Of a stretch of 44,233 nucleotides of DNA, positions 6,576-14,552 are shown piece by piece; the first letter of the stretch is position 1; each line of letters opens with the position of its first letter. This DNA is from a virus, in IMG/VR virus record IMGVR_UViG_3300044695_003148, positions 1 through 44,233 of that record; one strand, 5' to 3'. The position numbers and the translations under genes were made by a program. Below the pieces are notes generated by a model. The model was not told the DNA's origin and did no database searches. It saw only the letters and a program-made list of their open reading frames with translations.

Positions 6576-8030
6576 ATGTCAGGATTAAGACCAATAGGTA
6601 GTGAAAAATTAGAAGGTATGGATAAAATTAGACGAATAATGGAAATTGCTCGTTATAATGAAAACACACCTGAATCAGTTAATGAAGGATCCTTAACAAC
6701 ATACAGTTTATCTTTGGCTGACGGTAACACATATGAAATCGTAAAAGAAAGATTAGGGTATATTGTTAAGTTATCGATAAACGAATCTGATGCGGATTAT
6801 ATTGAACCGATTCAGAATAGGAAGTATTACCCATCTTATTCGAGAGCATTAAAGAAATTAAATTTAATGGCTAAAGAGTTTAATACGATATATGAAAATG
6901 TAGAAGGGACCTCGTTATTTAACGAGCAAAAAAAAAAGTATATACTAAAGGTTCCTAAACCAAAAACAACGGATAATGAAATGCCCGCACCAGCGGATAT
7001 TCCCCCTCCAGCACCGGCACCAGAAATGGGTGCTCCGGTAGATGTTCCACCTCCGGTATCCGGACCACCAATGGATGAATCAGGAATGCCACCAATGGAT
7101 GATGCGGGAATACCACCAATGGGTGATACAGGAATGCCACCAATGGGTGATGCAGGAATGCCACCAATGGACGATGCGGGAATGCCACCAATGGACGATG
7201 CGGGAATGCCACCAATGGATGGTGAAGATGAATTACCTGGTTTAGGGTCAGGTGAAGGTATGGATGATGATGAACCGAAAGATAAAAAAGTATCCGATAT
7301 TAAAAGAATCCAAATACTCGTTGGAAAATTAGCCCAAAAAATAAGATCTTATGAGGAAGGAAAAGAACTTTCATCTAAAGATGTAAAATATGTTATTAAC
7401 TCCATTTTATCTGCTATAGATGTTGATGTTCTAAGTGAAAAAGATATAGAACAAATTATTTCAAAACTAGAAGGTCCTGACGATGAGGATGAAGATGGTG
7501 ACGTTAATGTTGATATGGAAGATGAAGAAATGGCACCTGAAGAACCTGAAGGTGAGATGGGTGAGGGTTATAATAATTTAGAGTCAGCATTTAATGATTA
7601 TATGGGAGCAGCATATGCTAATACCGCAATGAGAAAATCTCTTGGTCAAGAAATTGATGAAGAAGATGATGACGAATACCACAGAGAAAGAAGAAAAGGA
7701 AGAAAACATTTAGTAAATCCACCACAATTCTCTAACGGAACATATAATGAGTCTTCAGTGGATAAGGTCCTTTCAAAATATTTTATATTATCTGAAAACG
7801 AAGAAAAAGATAATCAAAAAAAACAACAAGAAAGAGCTCAAAAACAATATAAAGACACTAAATTCCAAATAATAAGATTATCGGAAAGTATTGACCAAAT
7901 TGAAGCTGCAACTGAATACATTAAAGAATTCCCAAGATCTAAATTATTTGGAGTATCAAATAAAGGAAATCTTATTTTTAAACAAGGTATTAGTGAAGTT
8001 AAAATTACTAAATATGGTGATATCCTATGA
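6576..8030 (+). CDS. Acidic repeat-containing structural-type protein
   Basis: This 484-residue protein opens the head module. Residues 1-125 form a mixed domain (DKIRRIMEIARYNEN; PSYSRALKKLNLMAKEFN). Residues 135-220 are a Pro/Met/Asp/Gly low-complexity linker made of octapeptides of the type MDDAGMPP. Residues 230-310 are charged helices (KRIQILVGKLAQKIRSYEEG). After an acidic run comes NLESAFNDYMGAAYANTAM, a basic RRERKGRKH-like stretch, and a C-terminal domain (FQIIRLSESIDQIEAATEYI to the end). I know no family for it. Its place directly upstream of the terminase gene suggests a virion or packaging role. It overlaps the next gene by 4 bases (ATGA), so translation is probably coupled. Confidence 0.75.
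   Translation: MSGLRPIGSEKLEGMDKIRRIMEIARYNENTPESVNEGSLTTYSLSLADGNTYEIVKERLGYIVKLSINESDADYIEPIQNRKYYPSYSRALKKLNLMAKEFNTIYENVEGTSLFNEQKKKYILKVPKPKTTDNEMPAPADIPPPAPAPEMGAPVDVPPPVSGPPMDESGMPPMDDAGIPPMGDTGMPPMGDAGMPPMDDAGMPPMDDAGMPPMDGEDELPGLGSGEGMDDDEPKDKKVSDIKRIQILVGKLAQKIRSYEEGKELSSKDVKYVINSILSAIDVDVLSEKDIEQIISKLEGPDDEDEDGDVNVDMEDEEMAPEEPEGEMGEGYNNLESAFNDYMGAAYANTAMRKSLGQEIDEEDDDEYHRERRKGRKHLVNPPQFSNGTYNESSVDKVLSKYFILSENEEKDNQKKQQERAQKQYKDTKFQIIRLSESIDQIEAATEYIKEFPRSKLFGVSNKGNLIFKQGISEVKITKYGDIL
7071..7222 (+). repeat. 24-base coding tandem repeat, about six copies
   Basis: Units start at 7071, 7095, 7119, 7143, 7167 and 7191, each encoding an octapeptide of the form M-(D/G)-(D/E)-(A/S/T)-G-(M/I)-P-P. 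The last full pair (7167 and 7191) is nearly identical in DNA. This points to recent slippage expansion of a flexible linker. Confidence 0.9.
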
Positions 8031-8434
8031 ATAGATTAATATATATAAATGGAATGGGTCCAAACTATAAGGGGGACAATATTTATGAGTTTATATTTTC
8101 TGACACATTGGAGGTTTGGGGTGAGAATTGGGATTCAAAACCATCAAATGGATACCCAAGACCTCCAGATATTGATCACATAAAAAAAGTGGGAACATTA
8201 GTAAATGAAAATATAGTGTTAGAATTGGTGCAAGATTCGGACGTTTTTTCAGTAATTGACTCAATGGATGGGGTTTTAGCTTTATCTTGGGAAAAAGAAA
8301 ACGATAATGTTGATTTTTCTTTGGTTAAAAGATTAGTGTTCCAATTTGGGGATACTGAGGATATTGTTAAAGATAAACTATATGAAAGAGATATAGTATT
8401 ACAATTTGAAAAACAAGTGATTTATGAAAAATAA
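8027..8434 (+). CDS. Hypothetical protein, 135 residues
   Basis: It is translationally coupled to its neighbours: the start overlaps the stop of the gene at 6576 by 4 bases, and the end overlaps the next gene by 11. The sequence is mostly beta-type, with an N-terminal GMGPNYKGDNIYEFIFSD and EVWGENWDSKPSNGYPRPPD. The latter is a Gly/Pro/Trp-rich turn that looks conserved rather than random. A later stretch, DVFSVIDSMDGVLALSWE, resembles a small alpha/beta fold. No family has been assigned. Its position between head genes suggests a role in head assembly or packaging. Confidence 0.7.
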   Translation: MNRLIYINGMGPNYKGDNIYEFIFSDTLEVWGENWDSKPSNGYPRPPDIDHIKKVGTLVNENIVLELVQDSDVFSVIDSMDGVLALSWEKENDNVDFSLVKRLVFQFGDTEDIVKDKLYERDIVLQFEKQVIYEK

Positions 8435-9233
8435 TAAAGACATCGTTTATTTAATTGAGAATGGTCTTCATGTAAAAACTCTTTCTAAAATGAGCGACCC
8501 TCAAATTAGAGTTTTGGTTGAGAAATTTAAAACAATGAGACAGGAAACAAAAGAAGTAGAGACTATAACATCGGCAATGACAAAAACAATTGCAACTCCC
8601 CAAGAAATATCAAAAGGAATTCCAATTCCTCCAGGAACTAAAACTGTAAAAACTAATCCCGATGGTACTACCGAATTTACGGAATCAGTTGAGGTGGATA
8701 GTGATCCAAATAAAGAAACTGAAACACAAGACCCTATTCAAGTAGGTCCTGGAACTGATGATGGGGATAATGATAATAATGATGGAATGCCAACCAATGA
8801 AGGCGAACTTAGAGAGAAATTTGAATCAAAAGCTCAACAAAACTTCTTTTGGGGTAAATGTAACACAACAAAGGGTGTTCAAAAACAAAAGTGGTGTCAA
8901 TTAGCAAGAGAATTCTCAAACGACACAACTAAAAAAGATTACAAAAAAATGCCGGAAAAATTACATCCAGAAAAAACCGTAAAAGTTAAAAAATCAGAAA
9001 AAACAGAAACCATTGAAAAATTTCTGGAGAAAAAAATCTCGGAAATGGTGGAAAGTAAGATACAAGCAAAAATGTCTAAAAAAGATTTAATTGATGCGGT
9101 TAAGAAAAAAAAAGAACCTAAGACAGAAGAACCTATGATTATTCGTAAACCAAAAAAAATGAATATGTTTTCTGATGAAGCTCCTATGGAACTACCAATA
9201 GGTAGAATGTTCTCAATCGGAAAAACAAAGTAA
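8424..9233 (+). CDS. Lysine-rich hypothetical protein upstream of terminase
   Basis: This 269-residue protein begins with a small helical domain (DIVYLIENGLHVKTLSKMSD; IRVLVEKFKTMRQE). It continues with an acidic, low-complexity middle (about 85-125). A conserved-looking segment, ESKAQQNFFWGKCNTTKG followed by QKWCQLAREFSND, resembles the SKAQ-x-x-F-F motif found in many short phage proteins. The C-terminal third is Lys/Glu-rich, coiled and basic. Its position immediately before the large terminase is where T4-type phages carry the small terminase gp16. I see no clear gp16 similarity, so this is only a possibility to test. Confidence 0.7.
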   Translation: MKNNKDIVYLIENGLHVKTLSKMSDPQIRVLVEKFKTMRQETKEVETITSAMTKTIATPQEISKGIPIPPGTKTVKTNPDGTTEFTESVEVDSDPNKETETQDPIQVGPGTDDGDNDNNDGMPTNEGELREKFESKAQQNFFWGKCNTTKGVQKQKWCQLAREFSNDTTKKDYKKMPEKLHPEKTVKVKKSEKTETIEKFLEKKISEMVESKIQAKMSKKDLIDAVKKKKEPKTEEPMIIRKPKKMNMFSDEAPMELPIGRMFSIGKTK

Positions 9234-9275
9234 TTTTTTGGGTAAAGTCATTATTTCGTAAAAACCCCTACCAAG

Positions 9276-9282
9276 TATTTAT
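9276..9282 (+). promoter_or_regulatory. TATTTAT box, 5 bases from terminase start
   Basis: TATTTAT preceded by CCAAG, the same flank as the box at 1344, ending 5 bases before the terminase ATG. It predicts a leaderless or nearly leaderless terminase mRNA. Confidence 0.5.
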
Positions 9283-9287
9283 ATTAT

Positions 9288-11063
9288 ATGGGACTATCTA
9301 AAGAACAGGTAATGATTGAATATGTTAAGTGTATGCAGGACACTCCATACGCTCTTCGCACATATTTACAAACTTACGACAATACGGTATCACAATACGT
9401 CCCATTAGAATTATTTCCGGATCAGGTTTCTTTATTACAAGATTATGAGGATTATGAGGAAAACATCGCATTAAAATATAGACAAGCTGGTGTATCAACG
9501 GTAACGGCAGCTTGGGTGTCAAAACGATTAGTTTTTGCTAAGAAAACTAAACCAGAAAAAATCTTAATTATTGCTAACAAACTTGATACATCCCAAGAGA
9601 TGGCAAATAAGATTAGATCGTTTGTGGGTCAATGGCCTTCTTGGGTTGGTACTGGATTTGCGTCAGAAAAAAATGCACAAAAACACTACAAACTTGTAAA
9701 TGGGTCTGAGGTTAAAGCGGTGGCAACATCAAAAGATGCCTTGAGAGGATTTACACCAACAATACTCATATTTGATGAGGCAGCATTTATTGAGGCGGAT
9801 AACGATTTTTGGGCGGCTTGTATGGCGTCCCTATCCACTGGAGGTAAGGTAATCGTGGTTTCTACCCCTAACGGGTATGACCCAATTTACTATGAAATAT
9901 ATGACCAAGCATTAAAAGGGATGAATCAATTTAAGATTACTGAAATGTTTTGGTATAGGGATCCACGATACACAAAAGATCTTTATTTAGTTAAGACTGA
10001 CGATATAGTTCATTATTTGCTCAATAGAGAAGAATATGACGAATCAAAAAATATTTCATTATCACATGTTGACCCATATGAAAGAGATTACGATGAAATG
10101 TCTTACTTTTTTAAACAAGGGTATAAGCCATGTTCAAGTTGGTATGAAAAAATGGTTAAAAAACTTAAATATGATAAAAGAAAAATTAACCAAGAATTAA
10201 ATTGTGCGTTTTTAGGGTCTGGTGACAACGTATTTGATAATAAACAACTTGAAGATATTAAAAATCTCTCATTGCAAGAACCAATAACAAAGTTAATGGG
10301 TAATTCTATTTGGATATGGAAAGAACCTGTTGAGGGACATAAATATATTATGGGTATGGATGTTTCTCGTGGTGATAGCGAAGATTTTTCATCTATACAG
10401 ATTATTGATTTTGATACAAGAGAACAAGTTTTTGAATATGTTGGAAAAATTCCTCCAGATAATTTAGCTGAAGTCGCCTATAAATGGGCTGTTATGTATA
10501 AAGCATTTATTGTTGTGGATATTACTGGTGGTATGGGAATTACAACGGTAAGAAAACTACAAGAATTAGGATATAGGAGTTTATATGTTGAGGGTGTTGA
10601 TTCTATGAATATTTGGGCGGTTAATAAAACTGCTATTGATAAAATACCTGGAATAAACTTTAACAACAAAAGAGTTCAGATTATTGCCGCCTTTGAGGAG
10701 GGAATAAGACATAAATTCCAAATTAGAAGTGTTCGTTTATATAATGAGATGAATACGTTTATGTATATGAATGGTAGACCAGACCACCAAAAAGGACAAC
10801 ATGATGACCTTATTATGGGAATATCTATGGCACTATATGTTGGTGAATCATCATTCTCTAAATTAGAAAAAGTAACCGAACAAACAAAATCTATGATTAA
10901 TTCATGGGCGGTTGTTAATAACGATACGGTGGCTAAGGAAGCTCACTTTAACCCAGTAATCCCAAATCAGAATATGTTGAATGAGAGGGCGGGTTTAAAC
11001 ACAGGAGCATCACGTAAGGACTATGAACAATATGGTTGGTTATTTGGTGGTATGAGAAGATAA
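9288..11063 (+). CDS. Terminase large subunit (T4 gp17-like)
   Basis: This is the DNA-packaging motor of 591 residues, close to T4 gp17 (610). The N-terminal ATPase has a Walker A region at KYRQAGVST (63-71), Walker B LIFDEA (160-165) with catalytic Glu, and a coupling-type STPNG (192-196). The C-terminal RNase H-like nuclease has acidic residues in IMGMDVSRGDSED (about Asp358), FIVVDITGGMG (about 406-416) and GQHDDLIMG (about 507-515). The Walker A lacks the usual Lys before Ser/Thr, which is noted separately. The gene starts right after a TATTTAT box; a second Met is present at codon 9. It begins the terminase-portal-protease-scaffold-capsid order typical of T4-type phages. Confidence 0.95.
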   Translation: MGLSKEQVMIEYVKCMQDTPYALRTYLQTYDNTVSQYVPLELFPDQVSLLQDYEDYEENIALKYRQAGVSTVTAAWVSKRLVFAKKTKPEKILIIANKLDTSQEMANKIRSFVGQWPSWVGTGFASEKNAQKHYKLVNGSEVKAVATSKDALRGFTPTILIFDEAAFIEADNDFWAACMASLSTGGKVIVVSTPNGYDPIYYEIYDQALKGMNQFKITEMFWYRDPRYTKDLYLVKTDDIVHYLLNREEYDESKNISLSHVDPYERDYDEMSYFFKQGYKPCSSWYEKMVKKLKYDKRKINQELNCAFLGSGDNVFDNKQLEDIKNLSLQEPITKLMGNSIWIWKEPVEGHKYIMGMDVSRGDSEDFSSIQIIDFDTREQVFEYVGKIPPDNLAEVAYKWAVMYKAFIVVDITGGMGITTVRKLQELGYRSLYVEGVDSMNIWAVNKTAIDKIPGINFNNKRVQIIAAFEEGIRHKFQIRSVRLYNEMNTFMYMNGRPDHQKGQHDDLIMGISMALYVGESSFSKLEKVTEQTKSMINSWAVVNNDTVAKEAHFNPVIPNQNMLNERAGLNTGASRKDYEQYGWLFGGMRR

Positions 11064-11068
11064 TAATT

Positions 11069-11236
11069 ATGGGACTAAGTTTTAGAAAAAGATCGGGTAA
11101 AATAGCAAATGGGTCAAGATTGGTTGTTCCTGGACAAATAACAACAGGCCAAAAAGTTTTTGAGGTTACATTCACTAAAAAACAAAATCCATATGATGGA
11201 TTGCCACTTCCACCATTTTCGGGAACTACACCATAA
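11069..11236 (+). CDS. Small hypothetical protein between terminase and portal
   Basis: The frame is open further upstream (an ATG lies at 11036), but that would overlap the terminase end. The ATG at 11069, 5 bases after the terminase stop, gives a cleaner 55-residue protein (MGLSFRKRSGKIANG, then SRLVVPGQITTGQKVFEVTF). The composition is basic and beta-prone, ending in a Pro-rich PYDGLPLPPFSG tail. No family is recognised. The conserved order suggests a minor head or tail-completion component. Confidence 0.6.
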   Translation: MGLSFRKRSGKIANGSRLVVPGQITTGQKVFEVTFTKKQNPYDGLPLPPFSGTTP

Positions 11237-11264
11237 AATCAAGGTATTAAACAAACTATTTAGA

Positions 11265-11271
11265 TATTTAT
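11265..11271 (+). promoter_or_regulatory. TATTTAT box, candidate late promoter for portal
   Basis: TATTTAT preceded by TTTAGA in the 56-base gap after the small gene, 21 bases before the portal ATG. Confidence 0.45.
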
Positions 11272-11292
11272 TAGTATAGTTAAATTATTTAC

Positions 11293-13074
11293 ATGGAAAA
11301 TAACAATCAAAATTTTACAGTTTGGCAAAGGTTATCCAAAACTTTTGGACCTGATTCAACATTGGGGATGAGTCAACCTGACTATAAGTTAGATAAGAAA
11401 GAAATACTAAAAACAACAGATAAGGCCGAATACGAAAGGGCTAAATTACAGAATCAACAATCACTATACCTAAGTTCAAATTGGGCTAAGGTCGAGAACA
11501 ATCTTTATACTCAGGCGGTTTATTACGAACCAACAAGATTAGCAGCATTTTATGATTTTGAAAGTATGGAATACACTCCAGAAATCTCCGCAGCATTAGA
11601 TATATATGCCGAAGAATCGACAACACCAAATCAAGATGGGTATGTTCTTCAGGTATATTCAGAATCAAAAAGAATTAAAAGTATTTTAGTTGATTTATTC
11701 GTAAATAATTTAGACGTAAACACCAACTTACCAATGTGGATTAGGAATATGTGTAAGTATGGTGATAATTTCGTTTATTTAAAATTAGATCATGAAAAGG
11801 GTGTCACTGGTTGTCTGCAACTACCTAACATTGAAATTGAAAGATTAGAGAAGGGTATGGAATCTAGATCATTTAATATAACACCAGATGAAAATCAAAA
11901 AGCGTTAAGATTTACATGGAAAGTTAAAAATGTTGATTTTAACACTTGGGAGGTCGCTCACTTCAGATTATTGGGTGATGATAGAAAACTTCCTTATGGG
12001 ACATCTATGTTGGAGAAAGCAAGACGTATTTGGAAACAATTGGTTTTGGCCGAAGATGCGATGTTAATTTATAGAACATCAAGAGCTCCTGAAAGACGAG
12101 TATTCAAAGTTTTTGTTGGTAATATGGATGATAAAGATGTTGAGGCCTACGTTCAAAGGGTTGCAAACAAATTTAAAAGGGATCAAGTGGTTGATAATAA
12201 AACGGGTAATGTAGATCTAAGATTCAACCAAATGGCGGTTGATCAAGATTATTTTATACCTGTACGTGACACCGCACAAGCAAGTCCCATCGACACCTTA
12301 CCTGGAGCAACAAATTTATCTGAAATCGCCGATATTGAATATATTCAAAAGAAATTGGTAACGGCATTAAGAATACCTAAAGCGTATTTAGGTTTTGAGG
12401 AGGCTCTTGGAGATGGTAAAAACTTATCATTGTTGGATATTCGTTTCGCAAGAACAATTAACAGGATTCAAAAATCAGTAATTGCTGAATTAAATAAAAT
12501 CGCAATTATTCACCTATTCTTAATGGGTTTTGAGGATGAATTACAAAACTTTACCTTAGGACTTACTAATCCATCTAAACAAGCCGATTTGTTAATGATT
12601 GATGTTTGGAAAGAAAAAGTGACATTATATAAGGATATGGTTGCGGAAATTCCAAAATCAATTCAAGCTACTTCGGCAACATGGGCTAAGAAACATATAT
12701 TCGGATTCTCTGATGAGGAAATTAAGTTGGAGTTACAACAAGTTAGAATGGAAAGAGCGGTTGCTGCCGAACTTGATAATACGGCAACAATTATTACTAA
12801 AACTGGATTATTTGATACTGTGGATAGGTTATATAAACCACCAGCATCCGGATCAACAGAATCTCCAGCACCTGAAGCTGGAGGGGCACCACCACCTGAT
12901 GCGGGAGGTCCTCCACCTCCACCAGACGCAGGTCCACCAATTCCGGAATCAACTCTTAATAGTAAATTAAATATTCTTACCGAAAATTCTGAGGACGAAT
13001 TTTTGGATTTCTATAAAATGAATAACTCTTTAGGTTCAATTGAAAAAGAATTATCTAAATTATTACGAGATTAA
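11293..13074 (+). CDS. Portal vertex protein (T4 gp20-like)
   Basis: This 593-residue protein is expected to form the dodecameric portal through which DNA enters the prohead. Visible T4 gp20-type features are YEPTRLAAFYDFESMEYTPE (about 77-96), EISAALDIYAEEST, and the IRNMCKYGDNFVYLKL segment. A central stretch, PYGTSMLEKARRIWKQLVLAEDAM (about 235-258), is followed by MLIYRTSRAPERRVF, typical of the portal stem and clip region. Residues about 515-555 form a Pro/Ala/Gly-rich tail (APPPDAGGPPPPPDAG) not expected in T4 gp20, with a helical end (SIEKELSKLLRD). The gene lies between the terminase and prohead core genes and has its own TATTTAT box. Confidence 0.93.
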   Translation: MENNNQNFTVWQRLSKTFGPDSTLGMSQPDYKLDKKEILKTTDKAEYERAKLQNQQSLYLSSNWAKVENNLYTQAVYYEPTRLAAFYDFESMEYTPEISAALDIYAEESTTPNQDGYVLQVYSESKRIKSILVDLFVNNLDVNTNLPMWIRNMCKYGDNFVYLKLDHEKGVTGCLQLPNIEIERLEKGMESRSFNITPDENQKALRFTWKVKNVDFNTWEVAHFRLLGDDRKLPYGTSMLEKARRIWKQLVLAEDAMLIYRTSRAPERRVFKVFVGNMDDKDVEAYVQRVANKFKRDQVVDNKTGNVDLRFNQMAVDQDYFIPVRDTAQASPIDTLPGATNLSEIADIEYIQKKLVTALRIPKAYLGFEEALGDGKNLSLLDIRFARTINRIQKSVIAELNKIAIIHLFLMGFEDELQNFTLGLTNPSKQADLLMIDVWKEKVTLYKDMVAEIPKSIQATSATWAKKHIFGFSDEEIKLELQQVRMERAVAAELDNTATIITKTGLFDTVDRLYKPPASGSTESPAPEAGGAPPPDAGGPPPPPDAGPPIPESTLNSKLNILTENSEDEFLDFYKMNNSLGSIEKELSKLLRD

Positions 13075-13077
13075 TAA

Positions 13078-13084
13078 TATTTAT
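13078..13084 (+). promoter_or_regulatory. TATTTAT box, candidate late promoter
   Basis: TATTTAT directly after the portal stop, 14 bases before the ATG at 13099. Confidence 0.45.
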
Positions 13085-13098
13085 ATTAAAAACTAATT

Positions 13099-13815
13099 AT
13101 GAATTTCGGAGAATTAAAATCAAAAATAGAGGTCTGTTTGTCAGAATCTTATAAGAAGAATAACTTAAAGAAAGATCTTTTCGTATTTAACGAACTGGTC
13201 TTGAAGAATAAAAATATTTCAAAAATATTCTTTCTTTATGATGAATTGTCTAAAAACAAGGGATTGTCTGAGTCAATTGCAAATGAATACATTAATGGGT
13301 CTATAACGGCTTACGAAAATACTGTTAACAAAATATCGTTAAAAGAGATTAAAGAATTAAAGTATTGGATTGGTCACATTATTTGTGAAAATGAATATAA
13401 AAATATTGATAATTTATTTTCAACAAACTTTTTAGTTTTAGAAAATAAAATTAAAAGTAAAAAACTTATTTCTGAAAACTTAAGACAAACAGAAAAAGAA
13501 ATAAAAGATGTGATCAATGTTCCTTTAAAGTCGATGATTAATGTGGCAAATAAAACGGTAAAAAATTTTATTTCTAGCCTGAACGAGTCTGAACAAAAAG
13601 AATTAAATAAAATATTATCTACACCAAAAAATATTTTGGTTAAAAAATACGACAAAATTAAAGATGATGTTAAGGAAAAATTGGAAGATAGAAGACTAAC
13701 AGAATCTGACGACGAAACTGTAAACACTATTGATAAAGTTTTAGGTAGATTACAAACAGAATCTTTTAATGAACTTAATCTTTATAAGTTGATTAAGTTA
13801 TCAGACTCTCTTTAA
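13099..13815 (+). CDS. Putative prohead core protein
   Basis: This 238-residue protein is Lys/Glu/Asn-rich and almost entirely helical (NFGELKSKIEVCLSES; SLKEIKELKYWIGHIICENE; SEQKELNKILSTPKNIL). No catalytic motif is visible. Several (L/I)-x-E tripeptides occur (LSE, ISE, LTE, LTESDDE near the C-terminus), consistent with a core protein degraded by the prohead protease. It occupies the place between portal and protease where T4 has the small core proteins gp67 and gp68. It is named by position and composition only, with no detectable sequence match to those proteins. Its last 15 bases overlap the convergent bS21 gene. Confidence 0.6.
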   Translation: MNFGELKSKIEVCLSESYKKNNLKKDLFVFNELVLKNKNISKIFFLYDELSKNKGLSESIANEYINGSITAYENTVNKISLKEIKELKYWIGHIICENEYKNIDNLFSTNFLVLENKIKSKKLISENLRQTEKEIKDVINVPLKSMINVANKTVKNFISSLNESEQKELNKILSTPKNILVKKYDKIKDDVKEKLEDRRLTESDDETVNTIDKVLGRLQTESFNELNLYKLIKLSDSL

Positions 13816-13983
13816 TTTTTGGGTATAAATTGCTTTTTGGATCTCCGATCTTCTTTTAATAGATTTTTTGGTAAATTCTTTTCCATTAAATAATTTAGCA
13901 TTTTGTTTTGTTCTTATCACTTTTCCTTTAAGTTCTTTTAGGGATTTATCAATATTTCCCTTTTTTACCACTACAATTAACAT
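13801..13983 (-). CDS. rpsU: Ribosomal protein bS21 homologue
   Basis: This 60-residue basic protein matches the bS21 plan: an N-terminal strand (MLIVVVKKGNIDKSLKEL), a Lys-rich helix (KELKGKVIRTKQNAKL), then EFTKKSIKRRSEIQKAIYTQ. The pattern F-x-K-x-S-x-x-R-x-x-x-x-K-A-x-Y-x-Q is what I associate with Bacteroidota bS21. In flavobacterial ribosomes, bS21 with bS6 and bS18 is known to hold the 16S rRNA 3' end so that anti-Shine-Dalgarno pairing is blocked. A phage copy could replace host bS21 and retune initiation. It lies on the opposite strand inside the head module, between the core protein and a hypothetical gene, and has its own TATTTAT box. It is convergent with the gene before it. Confidence 0.85.
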   Translation of the reverse strand: MLIVVVKKGNIDKSLKELKGKVIRTKQNAKLFNGKEFTKKSIKRRSEIQKAIYTQKLKRV

Positions 13984-14002
13984 ATTTTTTTCTTTTGTTG
14001 AT

Positions 14003-14009
14003 ATAAATA
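14003..14009 (-). promoter_or_regulatory. TATTTAT box, candidate promoter of the bS21 gene
   Basis: TATTTAT on the minus strand, 19 bases before the bS21 start codon. It supports bS21 being a genuine gene expressed on the same schedule as the virion genes. Confidence 0.45.
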
Positions 14010-14063
14010 TAATGATTACTTATCTTTATGTCAAAAATAAACCTAAGAGTATGAAAATTTTAC

Positions 14064-14531
14064 ATGAAAAAAGGGAAAACAACCAAATTAAATGGATATA
14101 GAACATTTAAATCGCATTATGGAACCATTGATGCACAAAACCTTAAATCAATTTACGTCAATCTACAGACGTGGGTAGAACCAAAAGAAGAAGTAGAGAA
14201 TTGGAATAGAGTAGTCCTAAACATGTCAAGATCCGTTAAACATTCGGTTTTAGAAAACATAAACAAAGAAGTATTTGACGACAAATTTATTGTCGATTTA
14301 GATCTTAGAACAAGTGGATTACACCTAAAGAAAAAATCATTTATGAATTTAGAGGTTAATCTTTTCTTACACGAACCGATGGACTTCAAATCACCAAAAT
14401 TAAAGAAACATGTGAAATCTTTAATTAAATCAATATATGGTAACGTATTCAGTAAAAACAAAAATTTTAAATTTTATTTAACCAAAACCGGAAATTTAAA
14501 ACCTATTAAACAAGAAACAGAAACTATTTAG
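14064..14531 (+). CDS. Hypothetical protein, 155 residues
   Basis: The start at 14064 (MKKGKTTKLNGYRTFKSHYG) gives a 155-residue basic protein. The middle contains ENWNRVVLNMSRSVKHSVLE and KFIVDLDLRTSGLHLKKKSF, alternating strands and helices with a basic face. FLHEPMDFKSPKLKKHVKSL follows, and the C-terminus is Lys-rich. I recognise no family. No TATTTAT box lies directly upstream. The basic charge and position before the protease gene suggest a head or DNA-associated role, but this is unsupported. Confidence 0.65.
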   Translation: MKKGKTTKLNGYRTFKSHYGTIDAQNLKSIYVNLQTWVEPKEEVENWNRVVLNMSRSVKHSVLENINKEVFDDKFIVDLDLRTSGLHLKKKSFMNLEVNLFLHEPMDFKSPKLKKHVKSLIKSIYGNVFSKNKNFKFYLTKTGNLKPIKQETETI

Positions 14532-14538
14532 TATTTAT
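14532..14538 (+). promoter_or_regulatory. TATTTAT box, candidate late promoter for prohead protease
   Basis: TATTTAT overlapping the stop of the previous gene (TAG at 14529-14531, then the box), 14 bases before the protease ATG. Confidence 0.45.
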
Positions 14539-14552
14539 ATATAAAATAATAA

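Noticed and set aside
7071-7222. Possible CRISPR-like array from regular 24-base repeats
   Set aside because: The repeats are back to back without spacers, stay in frame and encode an octapeptide; they are a coding tandem repeat.
8424-9233. Small terminase subunit
   Set aside because: The position fits, but I found no coiled-coil or helix-turn-helix pattern convincing enough to name it gp16.
13868-14101. Open frame on the + strand across the bS21 gene
   Set aside because: It is antisense to bS21, overlaps the next gene, and consists mainly of Phe, Ile and Leu with no motif.
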